From Aminobacter anthyllidis (lineage in GTDB: Bacteria; Pseudomonadota; Alphaproteobacteria; Rhizobiales; Rhizobiaceae): DNA of 64,000 bases. The translations under genes and the position numbers were made by a program. Every line of letters begins with the position of its first letter. The first letter of the stretch is position 1. The notes under the pieces were generated by a model that ran no database searches, was not told where the DNA came from, and was given only the letters and a program-made list of their open reading frames with translations. Shown here in pieces: positions 46,101-55,528 of the stretch. The stretch lies in NCBI RefSeq assembly GCF_018555685.1, contig NZ_JAFLWW010000006.1:62001-126000 (forward strand). The letters run 5' to 3'.

Positions 46101-49100
46101 AGATTGGCGTCGTCGGACAGGCTGAGCGAACCAACTGTCAGCGTTCCCTTGCCAGCACCGGGCGCGATATGGCCGCCGTCGGAGACGGTTACGCTGCCTG
46201 CGATCGTGCCCGAGCCGGACAGGGTCGCATCGCTGTCCACGGTGACGGCGGTGTCGCCGAGCTTGCCGTTGACCTGGAGCTCGCCTGCCTTGACCGAGGT
46301 CGCGCCGGTATGGGTGTTGTCGCCTGACATGGTCAGCTTGCCGGTGCCCTGCTTGTTGAGGCCGCCGGTTCCCGACATGATGCCCGAGAATTCGGTGTCG
46401 TTGCCGTCGCCCGACGTCAGCGTGCCGGCGCCGAGCTTGACGTTGCCGGCACCAGCCAGCGAGGCGATGGTCTGGTTGTGGCCGTCGAGGTCGAAGGTGG
46501 CGCCCGAGCCAACGCTGACCGCGCTGGCAGCGGCGATCGTGTTCGCGGCTCCCGCCTTCAGCGTGCCGGCATCGATCCTGGTGGCGCCTGAGTAGGTGTT
46601 CGCGCCGGAGAGGGTGAACGTGCCAGAGCCCTTCTTGGTCAGGCCGCCGGTGCCGTTGATGATGCCGGAGAAGTCGGTCCAATCGTTGTTGCCGCCTGTG
46701 GTCAGGGTGCCGGCGCCGAGGGCAACCGTGCCCGCACCGGCGAGAGATCCGATGACCTGGTCGAAGCCGTCGAGATCGAGTTCCGTGCCGCTGGCGACTT
46801 CAACTGCGCTGGCCGAGGAGAAGCTGTTGGTGGCTCCGGCCTTGAGTGTGCCGCCATCGAGCCAGGTCTTGCCGGTGTAGCTGTTGGTGCCGCTCAGGGT
46901 GAAGATGCCGCTGCCGACCTTGGACAGGTTGCCGGCGCCGGAAATCGAGCCGGAGAAAATGGTCGAGGCGTCGTTTCCGCCCGTCGTCAGCGTGACTTCC
47001 TGTGGCGAGCCCCAGAGCGGCCTGGCCACGCCCAGCGTGACCGAACCCGCGCCTGCCAGCGAACCGATCTGCTGGTCGTAGCCGTCGAGGTCGAGCGTGG
47101 CGTCGGCCTTGACGGTCATCGCGCCAGTCATGTCGAATGCATTCGCATTGCCCGCCTTGAGCGTGCCTTCGCTGACTGTGGTCGGGCCACCGTGCTGCAT
47201 GGCCTTGACGACCAGCGTGCCGTCGCCGGTCTTTTCCACGGCGCGTGGCACGCCCCCGCCCGACAGGATGAAACCCGAATGTGTGGCGGTGCCCGACGCG
47301 ACCGACAGCACGGTGTTGTCCTGCTGCAGGGTCATGATGTTGGCGAGGTCGACATCGGCGCCGTAGTCGAGGGCGCCGCCGAACATCATGATGTAGCCGG
47401 TGCCGGCGGCGAGGCTGTTTTCAAGCCGCAACGTTCCGGCAAGCGAATAGACGATGCCGTCATAACCGCTGCTGTCGCCCGACAGGGTGAGCTTGCCGGC
47501 GCCGTACTTCTTGAAGTCGCCCGAGCCTGAGATGTCGCCGTCGAAGGAGCTGTCGTCGGACCTGTCGAAAGCAAGCGTGCCGGAATTGCTAACGTTGCCT
47601 GACAGCGTGCCTGTCGTCTCGGATTTGCCGATCTGCAGGACGCTGCCGCTGTCTATGGTCGTGCCGCCGGAGTGGCTGATGTCGCCGCTCATCAGGACGA
47701 CGCTGTTGCCGGTGAGGGTCACCGTTCCGGTGCCGGTGATGTCGCCGGCATATTCGCCATTGGCCTCGGTGTTGTTGAAGACCAGCTTGCTGTTGTTGAG
47801 CACGTCGCCCTTGATCGAGCCGCCATTGCCGATCTGCAGCGTGCCGGCGTTGATCGTTGTGCCGCCGGTGTAATAGTTGGCGCCGGTCAGGGTGGTGGTG
47901 CCGCTGCCGTTCTGCTCGAGGCGCCCGGTGCCGCCGATGTAGCCGCTGATGACGAGCGCGTCGTCGGAGCGGTTGAAGGCCAGAACGCTGTTGTTGATGA
48001 TGTCGCCGGCAACAGAGCCTGAGGTCCCCCCATCGCCGAGTTGCAGGGTGCCTGCGGAAATGGTGGTCTTGCCGGTGAAGGTGTTGTCGCCGGTCAGGAT
48101 CAGCGTGCCGAGGCCGAGCTTGTCGAGTTCGGTCATGTTGCCATCGGCGATGATGGACGCAATCGTCGCCGTCACGCCGCTGTCGGTGTTGATGAAGCTC
48201 GCCTTTTCGTTGCCGAAGGGATTGCCCGACAGGGCGAGGATGCCGCCGGTGAGCTGGTAGCCGTCGGTCGTGAACTGCAGCCCCTGGAAGGCCAGCGTGC
48301 CGTCGACGGTGACCGTTCCGGCCGTGCCGGCGAACACGCCGACCTCGCCGCGCCAGCCGTCGTTGATGGTGGCTTCGCCGGGCGCGCCGGTCCAGTTGCC
48401 GTTGGAAGCACTCCAGGTGCCGCTGCCGCCATCGACAGTGCCGTTGCCGGCGAGATCCGAGCCGTCCCAGAACTGCAGCAGCTGGTCGTTGTTGCGCAGG
48501 ATCAGATTGACCTGGTTGGCGACCGACGTGCTGATGAAGGCGTCGGTGGGCAGCGTGTGGAACGATCCGGTGACGCTGCCCGAGACGTTGAACAGGCGGT
48601 AGTAGCCGGTCACCGCGTCGGGTGTCTCCAGCGTGCCGCCGAGCGTCAGGTCGCCGTTGACGATGACGAGGTCGTTGGTCGGACCGCCGACGACGCCTGA
48701 TGTGCCCAGCTCGAAGATGCTGGTCGAGCCACTGTTGAGGGTGAGGTTGCCATCGACGGTCAGCGTGCCCGGGCTGTTGCCTGCCGACAGCGTGCCATTG
48801 ACGACAGTGGTCGCGATGGTGCCGCTGCCGCCGATGGTCGCGCCGGCATCGACCGTGACGCTGGAGGACGCCGCGATCGAGCCGTTGACGAGCAGCTTGC
48901 CGGCGGAAACTGTCGTTGCCCCGGTGTAGCTGCTGGTGCCTGTGAGGATGGTGGTGCCGGTGCCGGCCTGCTCGAACGTTCCGGTGCCCGAGATGGCGTT
49001 GTCGACGGTGACGAGGTCGGAGCGGTTGAAGGTAAGCGTGCCGCCGTTTTCGACGCTGCCCGAGCCCAGCTTGCCTGATGTTGCGCCGTCGCCGACCTGC

Positions 49101-52100
49101 AGCTTGCCCGCAGTGATCTTGGTGGTGCCGGCGTAGCTGTTTTCGCCCGACAGCACCGTGGTGCCGCTGCCTTTCTGGGTGAGCCCGCCGGTACCGGACA
49201 GGACGCCACCGAAGGTCACCTGGTTCGACCTGTTGAAGGCAAGCGTGCTGTCGTTCAGGGCGATGACCGAGCTGCTGCCGATGCCGCCGCCTGCAGTGCC
49301 GTCGCCGATCTGCAACGTTCCGCCGAAAAGCGACGTGGTGCCGGACATGGTGTTGGCGCCGCTCAGCGTCAACGTGCCGTAGCCTTGCTTCTCCATGGTG
49401 CCCGTGCCGGAGAAGCTGTTGGCGAGGGTGTAGTCGCCGTCCCGGTTGAGGACCAGCATCGCGTTGTTGATGACCGCGCCGCTGCCGAGCGTAGCGGGGT
49501 CGCCATTGCCAAGGGTAAGCCTGCCCGCCGAGATGGTGGTTCCGCCGGAGTAGCTGTTGACGCCGTTGAGGACCAGATCGCCCGACCCGGTCTTGACCAG
49601 GCTGCCCGAGCCGCTGATCGCACCGTTAAGGACCATGGAGTTGTCGGTCTCAAGCGTGGCGGCGGCGTCGAGATCGAAGGCATTGTCGAGCCAGGCGTTG
49701 GTGCCGCGCAGTGTTGCCGCGCCGCCGAAGGCGACAGTGCCGGAGCCGAGCCCTCCGGCCCCGTCGACCTCGACTGTGCCGCCACCGATGTAGGTGCCGC
49801 CGGTATAGGTGCTTGGCCCGCGCAGCAGGAGCTTGCCGGAGCCGGCTTTCACAAGTTCGGTGCCGGCACCGCTCAGCCCCGTGATGCCGGTCTGGCCGCT
49901 GCCGTCGATGGTCAGCCGGTGACCGTCGCCGTCCACGCCGCCGAGGAACTCGAAGCCGGTGCCCGCTTCCGTCAGCACCAGCGCGGTGCCGCTCAGGACA
50001 GCCTGGGCCATGGCACTGCTTTCGCCGGAGACCGTGTGCAGGGCGCCCTTGCCGTTGGCGCCGGTGCCATTGAGTCTCAGCGCGCGTGTGTCGATCGACA
50101 TTTCACCGTCGATCTCGAGCGTGGCGTTGGCCGCGACATCGATGGCGCTCGAACCGTTGCCGAGCGCACCAGCATTGCGGACACTGAGCGTGCCGGCATT
50201 GACGGAGATGCCACCTGAGAAGGTGTTGGCGCCGGTCAGGATCGTCTTGCCCGTGCCACGCTGGCTGAAGCCGCCATTGCCGTTGATGTTGTTGGCAAGC
50301 GTGTAGGTATCGGAACGGTTGACGGCGACCGTGCCGTTATAGTTGTTGATCGTGCCGAGGACGGAACCGCTGGTGCCGCCATTGCCGAGTTGGAGCGTGC
50401 CTGCGTAGATTTCGGTGCCGTTGGTATAGGTGTTGTCGGCGGTGAGCGTCGTGGTGCCACCGCCCAGCATGGTCACGGTGCCGCCACCGGAGATGACGCC
50501 GCCGAAGGTCAGTGCGCCCGTGCGGTTGAAGGACAGCGTCGTGCCGCTGGCCAACGCGACGTTGCCGTCGAGCGAGCCTGATGTGCCGCCATCGCCGATC
50601 TGCAATTGGCCGCCGCTCACCGTGGTGCCGCCGCTGTGCGTATTGGACCCTGTGAGCGTGAGCATGCCGCTGCCGACCTTGGTCAGCGAGCCGGTACCCG
50701 ACGTCCCGCCGGCGAAGGTCGAGGAGACGTCGCCCTGGCCGATGGTCAGGGCGCCGGCGCCGAGCGCGACCGTGCCGGTGCCGGTCAGCCTGCCGATGGT
50801 CTGGGCCTTGCCGTTGAGGTCGAAGGTGGCGTTGCCGGCGACGGAGAGATCCTTGCCGAACAGCAGGCTGCCGCCGGCGCCGAGCCTGAGCGTACCGGCG
50901 TTGACCGCGGTGCCGCCGGCATAGGTGTTGGCGGCGCCGAGCACCACCGTGCCGGCACCGGATGTGCTCAGCGCGCCAGCGCCGCTGAGCAGGCCGTTAT
51001 AGGTCAGCGTCATGCCGGCATCAGCCGAAAGCCCGCCGCCGCTGGCGCCAAGGGTCGCGTCGCGGCCGGTGGCGAAGGACGCGGTGGCATTCAGCGTACC
51101 GCCGCTGAAGCTCAGCGCGCCGTTGCCGAGGCTGGCGTCGGACGCCACCGACAGCATGCCGCCCGAGAGATTGGTGCCGCCGGTGTAGGTGTTGGTACCG
51201 GTCAGGGTGACCGTGCCGGAACCGATCTTGTTGAGCACTGCCGTGCCGGTGAGTTTCGTCGCGTAGGACCCGGCATTGAAGTTGAAGGCAGTCGACGCCT
51301 CGATCGTGCCGGCGCCCGTGGCGCTGCCGCCGGTCGAGGTCAGGGTGGCGAGCGAAAGCGTGCGCCCCGCGCCGATGTCGATGGAACCGCCCGTGCCGTT
51401 GGTCAGTTCGCCGATGCCGGTCAGGTTGCCGCCCGTCAGCGACAGCGTGCCGTTGTTGTTGAAGGTGACGTTGCTGGCGGTGACGTCGCCGTTCTTCACA
51501 TTGACGGTGCCGCGATTGACGAACTGGCCCCAGCCGCCCGACAGCGTGCCGCGGCCGTTGAAGTTCAGTGTCGCGCCGGTTTCGTTCGTCCATCCACCGG
51601 CAGCGGAGACTGTGCCGGTGTCCGCGACATTGACGGTGCCGTTGTTGACGAAGCCGCCATTTGTCGTTTCGAGCGTCGCACCCGAGGCAACGTTCATCGT
51701 CGCGAAGTTGGTGCCCATGTCCAGGCTGAGCGACCTGCCCGTGTCGACAGTGACGAGGCCATAGTTCTTCAGGTCGTAGATGGACCTGGCATTGTTGGCG
51801 GCGCTGGCGCCTTGCACCTTCATTTCGGCGCCGCCGTCGATCAGGACCCAGGTCGGCCTGGTGCCGTAGGAATAGGTGCCCGAGATCGTCGTGACGCCGG
51901 CGCCGAGATGGATCGCGCCCTGCACCGTGCCCTGGTTTGGGGCGGAGCCCAGGCTGTTGATGCTGTTGGTGCCGCCGGTGATGTAGATCGCGTCCTGCCC
52001 GCTGAGCGTGCGCCTGATCGCGCCTGCGGTGCCGATTGTGATGTTCAGGTTCTGGCCGCGAATACCGACACCGCTGGCGCCGCTCGCTGCCCTGTTGCCA

Positions 52101-52915
52101 TTCCAGCCGCCGCCGCCGGCGCCTTCGACACCTGTGACATCGCCATTGACGATGATCGTTGCGCCATTCGGGTCGGTGACCGAGATGCCATGGCCACCAC
52201 TGCCGCCGACGCCGTGATCGCGTGGGTACAGTGTTCCACCTGGCCCGCCATTGGAGTTTCCGGCTTCCCCCGCTCCTCCCAGGCCACCACGCACGAACAC
52301 GCCGGCGCCAACCGTTACGGTTGTCGAGCCGCTGGTGCCGCCGATCACAATGCCGCTGCCGCCGCCGCCGCCACCGCCGCCGCCGGCGATCGAGGTGCCG
52401 CCAATCTGGACGCCGCCGTAGCCACCCTTGCCGCCTTTGCCGCCAGTCGAGTCCTGGCTGACGGTAACGTTGCCCGAGTTGATCACCAGCCCCGCGCCAC
52501 CGCCGCCACCGCCGCCGCCGCCGCCAGCGCCGTTATTGCCTGCGCCACCGCCAGCGCCGCTGTCGGCAGCACCACCACCGCCGCCACCGAAGCCGTTGGT
52601 GCCGCCGTTGCCGCCGTTGGTGCCGGAAGGCTGGCCGTTGCCCGACTGGCCGCCGCCACCGCCGTTGCCGCCCGCCGCAAGCACGGCACCCATGCCGGTA
52701 CCACCGGCCCGGGTGCCGGAACCGTTGCCGCCATTGCCGCCGTCTGCGCCAGTGGTCTGTGCAACAGCCGGGCCCGCGGCGGCGGTCATCACCAGCGGCG
52801 CCACGAGTGCTGTGCAGGTCAAAAGCGCGGCGCGGTAGAGGCCATGGCGGGACGGCGCGGAGCGATCCCTGGTTGCATGCTGCGCTGCTTCATTTCGACT
52901 GCGGGTGCTGCTCAC
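43187..52915 (-). CDS. Giant autotransporter (type Va) with repetitive beta-helix passenger
   Basis: This 3,242-residue secreted/outer-membrane protein has a long signal peptide (hydrophobic LLTCTALVAPLVMTAAAG, cleavage near PAVAQT), a Gly-rich low-complexity stretch at about residues 45-165, then some 2,700 residues of repeats of the form LTGxNxYxGGTxIxxGTLxxG, which are passenger-associated transport repeats. Two copies of a module starting FWDG-x-GTVDGG-x-GTWS-x-GNWT occur near residues 1480 and 2357. The last 280 residues are the autotransporter beta-barrel (MAFWGQAYGSWGK, GAFAGYSNGSF, ending RANLGVSF with the terminal Phe). I chose GTG 52915 (after GGGGAATATCAC); TTG 52942 is possible. 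It probably acts in adhesion or aggregation. No protease triad was noticed. Confidence 0.9.
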   Translation of the reverse strand: MSSTRSRNEAAQHATRDRSAPSRHGLYRAALLTCTALVAPLVMTAAAGPAVAQTTGADGGNGGNGSGTRAGGTGMGAVLAAGGNGGGGGQSGNGQPSGTNGGNGGTNGFGGGGGGAADSGAGGGAGNNGAGGGGGGGGGGAGLVINSGNVTVSQDSTGGKGGKGGYGGVQIGGTSIAGGGGGGGGGSGIVIGGTSGSTTVTVGAGVFVRGGLGGAGEAGNSNGGPGGTLYPRDHGVGGSGGHGISVTDPNGATIIVNGDVTGVEGAGGGGWNGNRAASGASGVGIRGQNLNITIGTAGAIRRTLSGQDAIYITGGTNSINSLGSAPNQGTVQGAIHLGAGVTTISGTYSYGTRPTWVLIDGGAEMKVQGASAANNARSIYDLKNYGLVTVDTGRSLSLDMGTNFATMNVASGATLETTNGGFVNNGTVNVADTGTVSAAGGWTNETGATLNFNGRGTLSGGWGQFVNRGTVNVKNGDVTASNVTFNNNGTLSLTGGNLTGIGELTNGTGGSIDIGAGRTLSLATLTSTGGSATGAGTIEASTAFNFNAGSYATKLTGTAVLNKIGSGTVTLTGTNTYTGGTNLSGGMLSVASDASLGNGALSFSGGTLNATASFATGRDATLGASGGGLSADAGMTLTYNGLLSGAGALSTSGAGTVVLGAANTYAGGTAVNAGTLRLGAGGSLLFGKDLSVAGNATFDLNGKAQTIGRLTGTGTVALGAGALTIGQGDVSSTFAGGTSGTGSLTKVGSGMLTLTGSNTHSGGTTVSGGQLQIGDGGTSGSLDGNVALASGTTLSFNRTGALTFGGVISGGGTVTMLGGGTTTLTADNTYTNGTEIYAGTLQLGNGGTSGSVLGTINNYNGTVAVNRSDTYTLANNINGNGGFSQRGTGKTILTGANTFSGGISVNAGTLSVRNAGALGNGSSAIDVAANATLEIDGEMSIDTRALRLNGTGANGKGALHTVSGESSAMAQAVLSGTALVLTEAGTGFEFLGGVDGDGHRLTIDGSGQTGITGLSGAGTELVKAGSGKLLLRGPSTYTGGTYIGGGTVEVDGAGGLGSGTVAFGGAATLRGTNAWLDNAFDLDAAATLETDNSMVLNGAISGSGSLVKTGSGDLVLNGVNSYSGGTTISAGRLTLGNGDPATLGSGAVINNAMLVLNRDGDYTLANSFSGTGTMEKQGYGTLTLSGANTMSGTTSLFGGTLQIGDGTAGGGIGSSSVIALNDSTLAFNRSNQVTFGGVLSGTGGLTQKGSGTTVLSGENSYAGTTKITAGKLQVGDGATSGKLGSGSVENGGTLTFNRSDLVTVDNAISGTGTFEQAGTGTTILTGTSSYTGATTVSAGKLLVNGSIAASSSVTVDAGATIGGSGTIATTVVNGTLSAGNSPGTLTVDGNLTLNSGSTSIFELGTSGVVGGPTNDLVIVNGDLTLGGTLETPDAVTGYYRLFNVSGSVTGSFHTLPTDAFISTSVANQVNLILRNNDQLLQFWDGSDLAGNGTVDGGSGTWSASNGNWTGAPGEATINDGWRGEVGVFAGTAGTVTVDGTLAFQGLQFTTDGYQLTGGILALSGNPFGNEKASFINTDSGVTATIASIIADGNMTELDKLGLGTLILTGDNTFTGKTTISAGTLQLGDGGTSGSVAGDIINNSVLAFNRSDDALVISGYIGGTGRLEQNGSGTTTLTGANYYTGGTTINAGTLQIGNGGSIKGDVLNNSKLVFNNTEANGEYAGDITGTGTVTLTGNSVVLMSGDISHSGGTTIDSGSVLQIGKSETTGTLSGNVSNSGTLAFDRSDDSSFDGDISGSGDFKKYGAGKLTLSGDSSGYDGIVYSLAGTLRLENSLAAGTGYIMMFGGALDYGADVDLANIMTLQQDNTVLSVASGTATHSGFILSGGGVPRAVEKTGDGTLVVKAMQHGGPTTVSEGTLKAGNANAFDMTGAMTVKADATLDLDGYDQQIGSLAGAGSVTLGVARPLWGSPQEVTLTTGGNDASTIFSGSISGAGNLSKVGSGIFTLSGTNSYTGKTWLDGGTLKAGATNSFSSASAVEVASGTELDLDGFDQVIGSLAGAGTVALGAGTLTTGGNNDWTDFSGIINGTGGLTKKGSGTFTLSGANTYSGATRIDAGTLKAGAANTIAAASAVSVGSGATFDLDGHNQTIASLAGAGNVKLGAGTLTSGDGNDTEFSGIMSGTGGLNKQGTGKLTMSGDNTHTGATSVKAGELQVNGKLGDTAVTVDSDATLSGSGTIAGSVTVSDGGHIAPGAGKGTLTVGSLSLSDDANLDFELGAQSDRIDVDGDLILDGKLNVSGGNDFGAGVYRLINYGGTLTDNGLVIGTVPGAFQASDLTIQTQVAKQINLINTGGTALAFWDGGASGNLNNGTVDGGDGTWSAASGNWTRQDGAFNAPMAPQPGYAIFQGTAGTVTVDGSQGAISVTGMQFASGYVIKGDAIGLHDAATTIRVGDGTASSAGTIATIESELTGSGGLVKDDYGTLVLSAANSYTGGTVIKGGTLSISSDGNLGAASGGLTFVGGILTNTAAMTTARDIELRLAGGTFDTRADLTASGTISGQGKLTKTGSETLTLTGTNSYAGGTKISAGTLQIGIGGTAGSIIGNVENNAVLAFNRSDLLTFAGAISGSGAVKQIGSGKTVLTGTNSYTGGTTISAGTLSGSATSFGSGAILNDAAFIIDQATDASFANAINGTGSFTKSGAGALTLTATSLLSGDTTVSAGKLSVNGSLAKSAVTVASGAVLGGTGIIGKLTAQSGSTVNAGSSIGTLSVTGDASFATGSTFQVDVDTTKSDRLSVAGKATLSGGTVQVLAGSGNYAPSTQYTILTAATGVLGQFASVTSNLAFLTPTLTYTSNAVGLSLDRNDIKFTDIAATRNQFAAGGAADRLGNKHAIYKAIVNLDKDAARKAFDALSGEVHASVGGMLVEDSRFLASAANDRIRAAFGDIGTAAALPVMAYGPDGPVIAEATTERMAFWGQAYGSWGKTGSDGNAAAFSRTTGGFIGGLDAGIGDSVRIGAFAGYSNGSFNAHDRASSGDSSAYHAGVFAGGQWEAFSLRAGAAYSWTDIETSRTVAFANFNDKLTASYDAGTTQVFGEASYRLQQGDAIVEPFAALAYINVKTDGFTEKGGQAALTASTSTTETTFATLGVRASTEIAIRGMDAKLHGMVGWRHTFGDVTPLASVAFKSGGAFTVAGAPIAKDTAIVEAGLDLTLTPDATLGVTYAGQFGSGAVDQSFRANLGVSF

Positions 52916-53148
52916 GTGATATTCCCCGGATCGCGGACGCAAACCGGCGGCCGGCGGCGCGCAAGGCTCCGCCGGCGCCGCGACAAGTGCTGTCGGCGCA
53001 GTTCACATCGGCTGCTAAGTTCAGCTCCGGCGCCCGCCCAAAAACCCCAAGCGCCGGGATGAGCGGGACCCTATGCCCGCCGCAAAAAGGGGTCAATTGT
53101 TAGAAACTGACTATTATTGGGGGGAATTTCGGCCGTTATTGCAGGTGG

Positions 53149-54066
53149 TTAGCCGATTTCGCGGGCGAGCGAGGCGTCGTACGCCGAGTCGATGACGGCG
53201 AGCTTGGCCGCCTGCGCGGCGGCGATTTCGCCGAGGAAACCCCTGGATACCCACATCACCGAACTGCCGCGCTTGCCGCGCCAGCCGATGCTGCCCAGGC
53301 TCTCGGCCTCGCGCAACTTGCGGGCGAGATGCGAGCGCGACAATTGCAGCCATAGGCCCATTTCGGCGATCGAGGTGATGCTCGTCGACAGCTGCTCGGC
53401 ATCGGTGGTGGCTTCCTCCAGCCCGGCGATCAGCCGTTCCATGATGATGCCGCCATTGTTGAGCCAGGTGAACAGCGAAAACGTGTTGGCCGGCTCGCGG
53501 ATGGCATGCGAGGACAACAGCCCGTCGCAGATCAGCGGTTCGATGCGGGCCAGGCCGTCTGGTGTCGCCAGGTAAGTGGCCAGGCGCTGGCCACCATCGA
53601 GGCCGTCGAGCGTCGCCAGATGCACCATCACCCAGCCGTGTATGGCATCGATCGTCGATTGCGACGGACGCACCGGCCGTGCCCGGCGGTCGTCGGTCTC
53701 GGGGCAATACTCGATGTAGCCGTAGTTGAGCAGCTCCTTGAGGAAGGCGTCGGCGGTGTTGCGGCTCGCCACCGCATGGGCCTGGGTCATGTCGAGGAAG
53801 CGCGACGTCAGGAGCCCAGGCTCGCCGGCTTCGCGCTTGAAGTACAGGGCGAAGCCGATATGGCCCATCAGCCAGCGCTGCTGGGTGGCGAAGACGGAGG
53901 ACTGCCGGGGATTGGCCTCGTAGGCCATCAGCAATGCTTGCGACTGCCGCCGGATGAACTCCTGCAGCGCGGGGTGGCTGGCGATTTCGTCCGCAGTCAT
54001 TGCCAAGAATCGGCCCTCGAACTGTTCGCTATATCCACGCTTCGACGGCGTTCTGTCTAGCCCCAT
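53149..54066 (-). CDS. Putative winged-helix (MarR-like) transcriptional regulator
   Basis: This 305-residue protein is not firmly recognised. The central part TADAFLKELLNYGYIEYCPE, with DDRRARPVRPS after it, reads as a winged-helix recognition helix and wing of MarR type, and a second helix-turn-helix-like stretch (AEMGLWLQLSRSHLARKLRE) lies near residue 250. No membrane segment is seen. Starts are uncertain: ATG 54066, ATG 54000 (MTADEIASHPAL) or TTG 54123. It is divergent from the RND efflux genes, a usual place for their regulator, and upstream of the autotransporter on the same strand with 233 bases between. Confidence 0.65.
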   Translation of the reverse strand: MGLDRTPSKRGYSEQFEGRFLAMTADEIASHPALQEFIRRQSQALLMAYEANPRQSSVFATQQRWLMGHIGFALYFKREAGEPGLLTSRFLDMTQAHAVASRNTADAFLKELLNYGYIEYCPETDDRRARPVRPSQSTIDAIHGWVMVHLATLDGLDGGQRLATYLATPDGLARIEPLICDGLLSSHAIREPANTFSLFTWLNNGGIIMERLIAGLEEATTDAEQLSTSITSIAEMGLWLQLSRSHLARKLREAESLGSIGWRGKRGSSVMWVSRGFLGEIAAAQAAKLAVIDSAYDASLAREIG

Positions 54067-54274
54067 CGAAGTAGTCGAACTGGATCGCTCATGAAGTAAT
54101 GGGAATGGCACGTGGTCGGGCAAATCTATCGCGGCAAATGACCTTCGGCCGGTCTTGTGGCAGGAAATTCAAGCTGCGGATGCAAAAGCTGCGCCCGGCC
54201 GGCGTCACGACAGACTGCCGCAATGGTCCCCTGTCATTTGGCAGATCATGAAAGCTGCTCTGGACCAAATATTA

Positions 54275-54286
54275 GATTGATCAATC
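54275..54286. promoter_or_regulatory. GATTGATCAATC palindrome in the divergent regulator/RND gap
   Basis: A perfect twelve-base palindrome in an AT-rich stretch (54268-54295) lies 79 bases upstream of the RND membrane-fusion gene. It is a candidate operator for the divergently encoded regulator. Otherwise the 298-base gap contains nothing I can name. Confidence 0.45.
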
Positions 54287-54364
54287 GAATAATGATGCGC
54301 TGGCTTGGAGGATGCCGGCGGCGGCCATTCTTCGGAGACATCTGACTGTGGAAAGTTTGTACAA

Positions 54365-55528
54365 ATGACGCACTACCTTCACCGCCGGGCGGGGATTGCG
54401 GCAGCTGCCGTCGCCCTGCTGGCAAGCGCGGTCATGCCTGCCGTGGCCGACGGCGCCAATGCCGCGGTGCAGGCCGAAACCGCGAAACGTTTGGTGTCGA
54501 CCTTTGTCGTTGCCAGCGACATGACCGAATGGACGCTGTCGTTTACCGGCATCCTCGCGGCTCGCGAGGAGGTGGCCGTCGGCGCGCCGTTCCAGGAGCA
54601 GCGCATATCAAGCGTCGAGGTCGAGGTCGGCGATCGCGTCACGGCGGGGCAGATTCTCGTGCGGCTCGACACGGCGATGCGCGACAACCAGCTGCGCGAG
54701 AGCGAAGGCCGCCTGGCGCGGGCCAATGCAGCACTCGCCCAGCAGCAGGCAAAGGCGGCGCAAGCCCTGGCCGCGCTGCAGCGTGCGGCACCGCTCAAGC
54801 AGTCGGGCGCCCTGTCGACGCAAGCCTTCGCCGACCGAGCATCCACCGAGGCTGTCGAGCGCCAGGGCGTCGCGCTGGCACAGGCCGAGGTCGACCAGGC
54901 CGTGGCCCAGCTCACCGAGTCCCGCCGGCTGGTCGAACGCAACGTCATCGTCGCGCCTGTCGCCGGTGTCGTTTCCGAACGCAATGCCAATGCCGGCGCG
55001 CTGACCGGCGCGGATCCGCTGATCCGCCTGATCCGCGACGGTGAGGTCGAGCTGGCGGCGGAGATCCCGGAACGCGAGCTGCCGCGCCTGGCCGTCGGCC
55101 AGGCTGCCTCGGTCAGCCTGCCGGGAGTGGACGGGAAGATCCCGGGCAAGGTCAGGCTGATCTCGCCGAAGATCGACCGCGACACCCGTCTCGGCGTGGC
55201 ACGCATCGCTTTCGAGACGGATACCGCCCTGTTCCCGGGCGCCTTCGCCCGCGCCGTGGTCGTGGTGGCGAATCGCCAGGCGATCGTCATCGCCGATTCG
55301 GCGCTTGTCTATGGCGGCAAGGACAAGACCGCCGTCTTCGTTGTCGAGGACGGCAAGGTCGACCTGCGGCCGGTCCAGACCGGCATGCGCAACAATGGCA
55401 GGCTGGAAATCCGCGCCGGCCTGAAGGAAGGCGACGTCGTCGTCGCCAAGGCCGGTGCCTCGCTGCGCGACGGCGACGTGGTCGCCACCACCGACATCGG
55501 CGCCAAGACCGGAAGCGTCAGGCCATGA
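54365..55528 (+). CDS. RND efflux membrane-fusion (periplasmic adaptor) protein
   Basis: This 387-residue adaptor links an inner-membrane RND pump to an outer-membrane channel. It has a signal peptide (cleavage near PAVADG), a biotinyl-lipoyl half (SSVEVEVGDRVTAGQILVRLD near residue 79), a long coiled-coil hairpin (ARANAALAQQQAKAAQALAA) and the second lipoyl half (VIVAPVAGVVSERNANAGAL near residue 197). No lipobox is present. Its stop overlaps the pump start by four bases. No TolC-type gene follows, so an outer-membrane partner must come from elsewhere. Confidence 0.93.
   Translation: MTHYLHRRAGIAAAAVALLASAVMPAVADGANAAVQAETAKRLVSTFVVASDMTEWTLSFTGILAAREEVAVGAPFQEQRISSVEVEVGDRVTAGQILVRLDTAMRDNQLRESEGRLARANAALAQQQAKAAQALAALQRAAPLKQSGALSTQAFADRASTEAVERQGVALAQAEVDQAVAQLTESRRLVERNVIVAPVAGVVSERNANAGALTGADPLIRLIRDGEVELAAEIPERELPRLAVGQAASVSLPGVDGKIPGKVRLISPKIDRDTRLGVARIAFETDTALFPGAFARAVVVVANRQAIVIADSALVYGGKDKTAVFVVEDGKVDLRPVQTGMRNNGRLEIRAGLKEGDVVVAKAGASLRDGDVVATTDIGAKTGSVRP

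Noticed and set aside
44453-46327. Long plus-strand open frame (624 codons) opposite the autotransporter
   Set aside because: It is antisense to the repeat-rich passenger, whose Gly/Thr/Ser-rich codons give few stops in reverse. The product is Ala/Gly/Asp/Arg filler with no domain.
44900-51300. CRISPR-like regular repeats
   Set aside because: The regular repeats are in-frame codons of the autotransporter passenger; they vary in sequence and spacing and there are no cas genes.
50606-53062. Long plus-strand open frame (818 codons) opposite the autotransporter head
   Set aside because: Same cause: low-complexity GC-rich coding strand. The predicted protein is compositionally biased and crosses the real gene's signal peptide.
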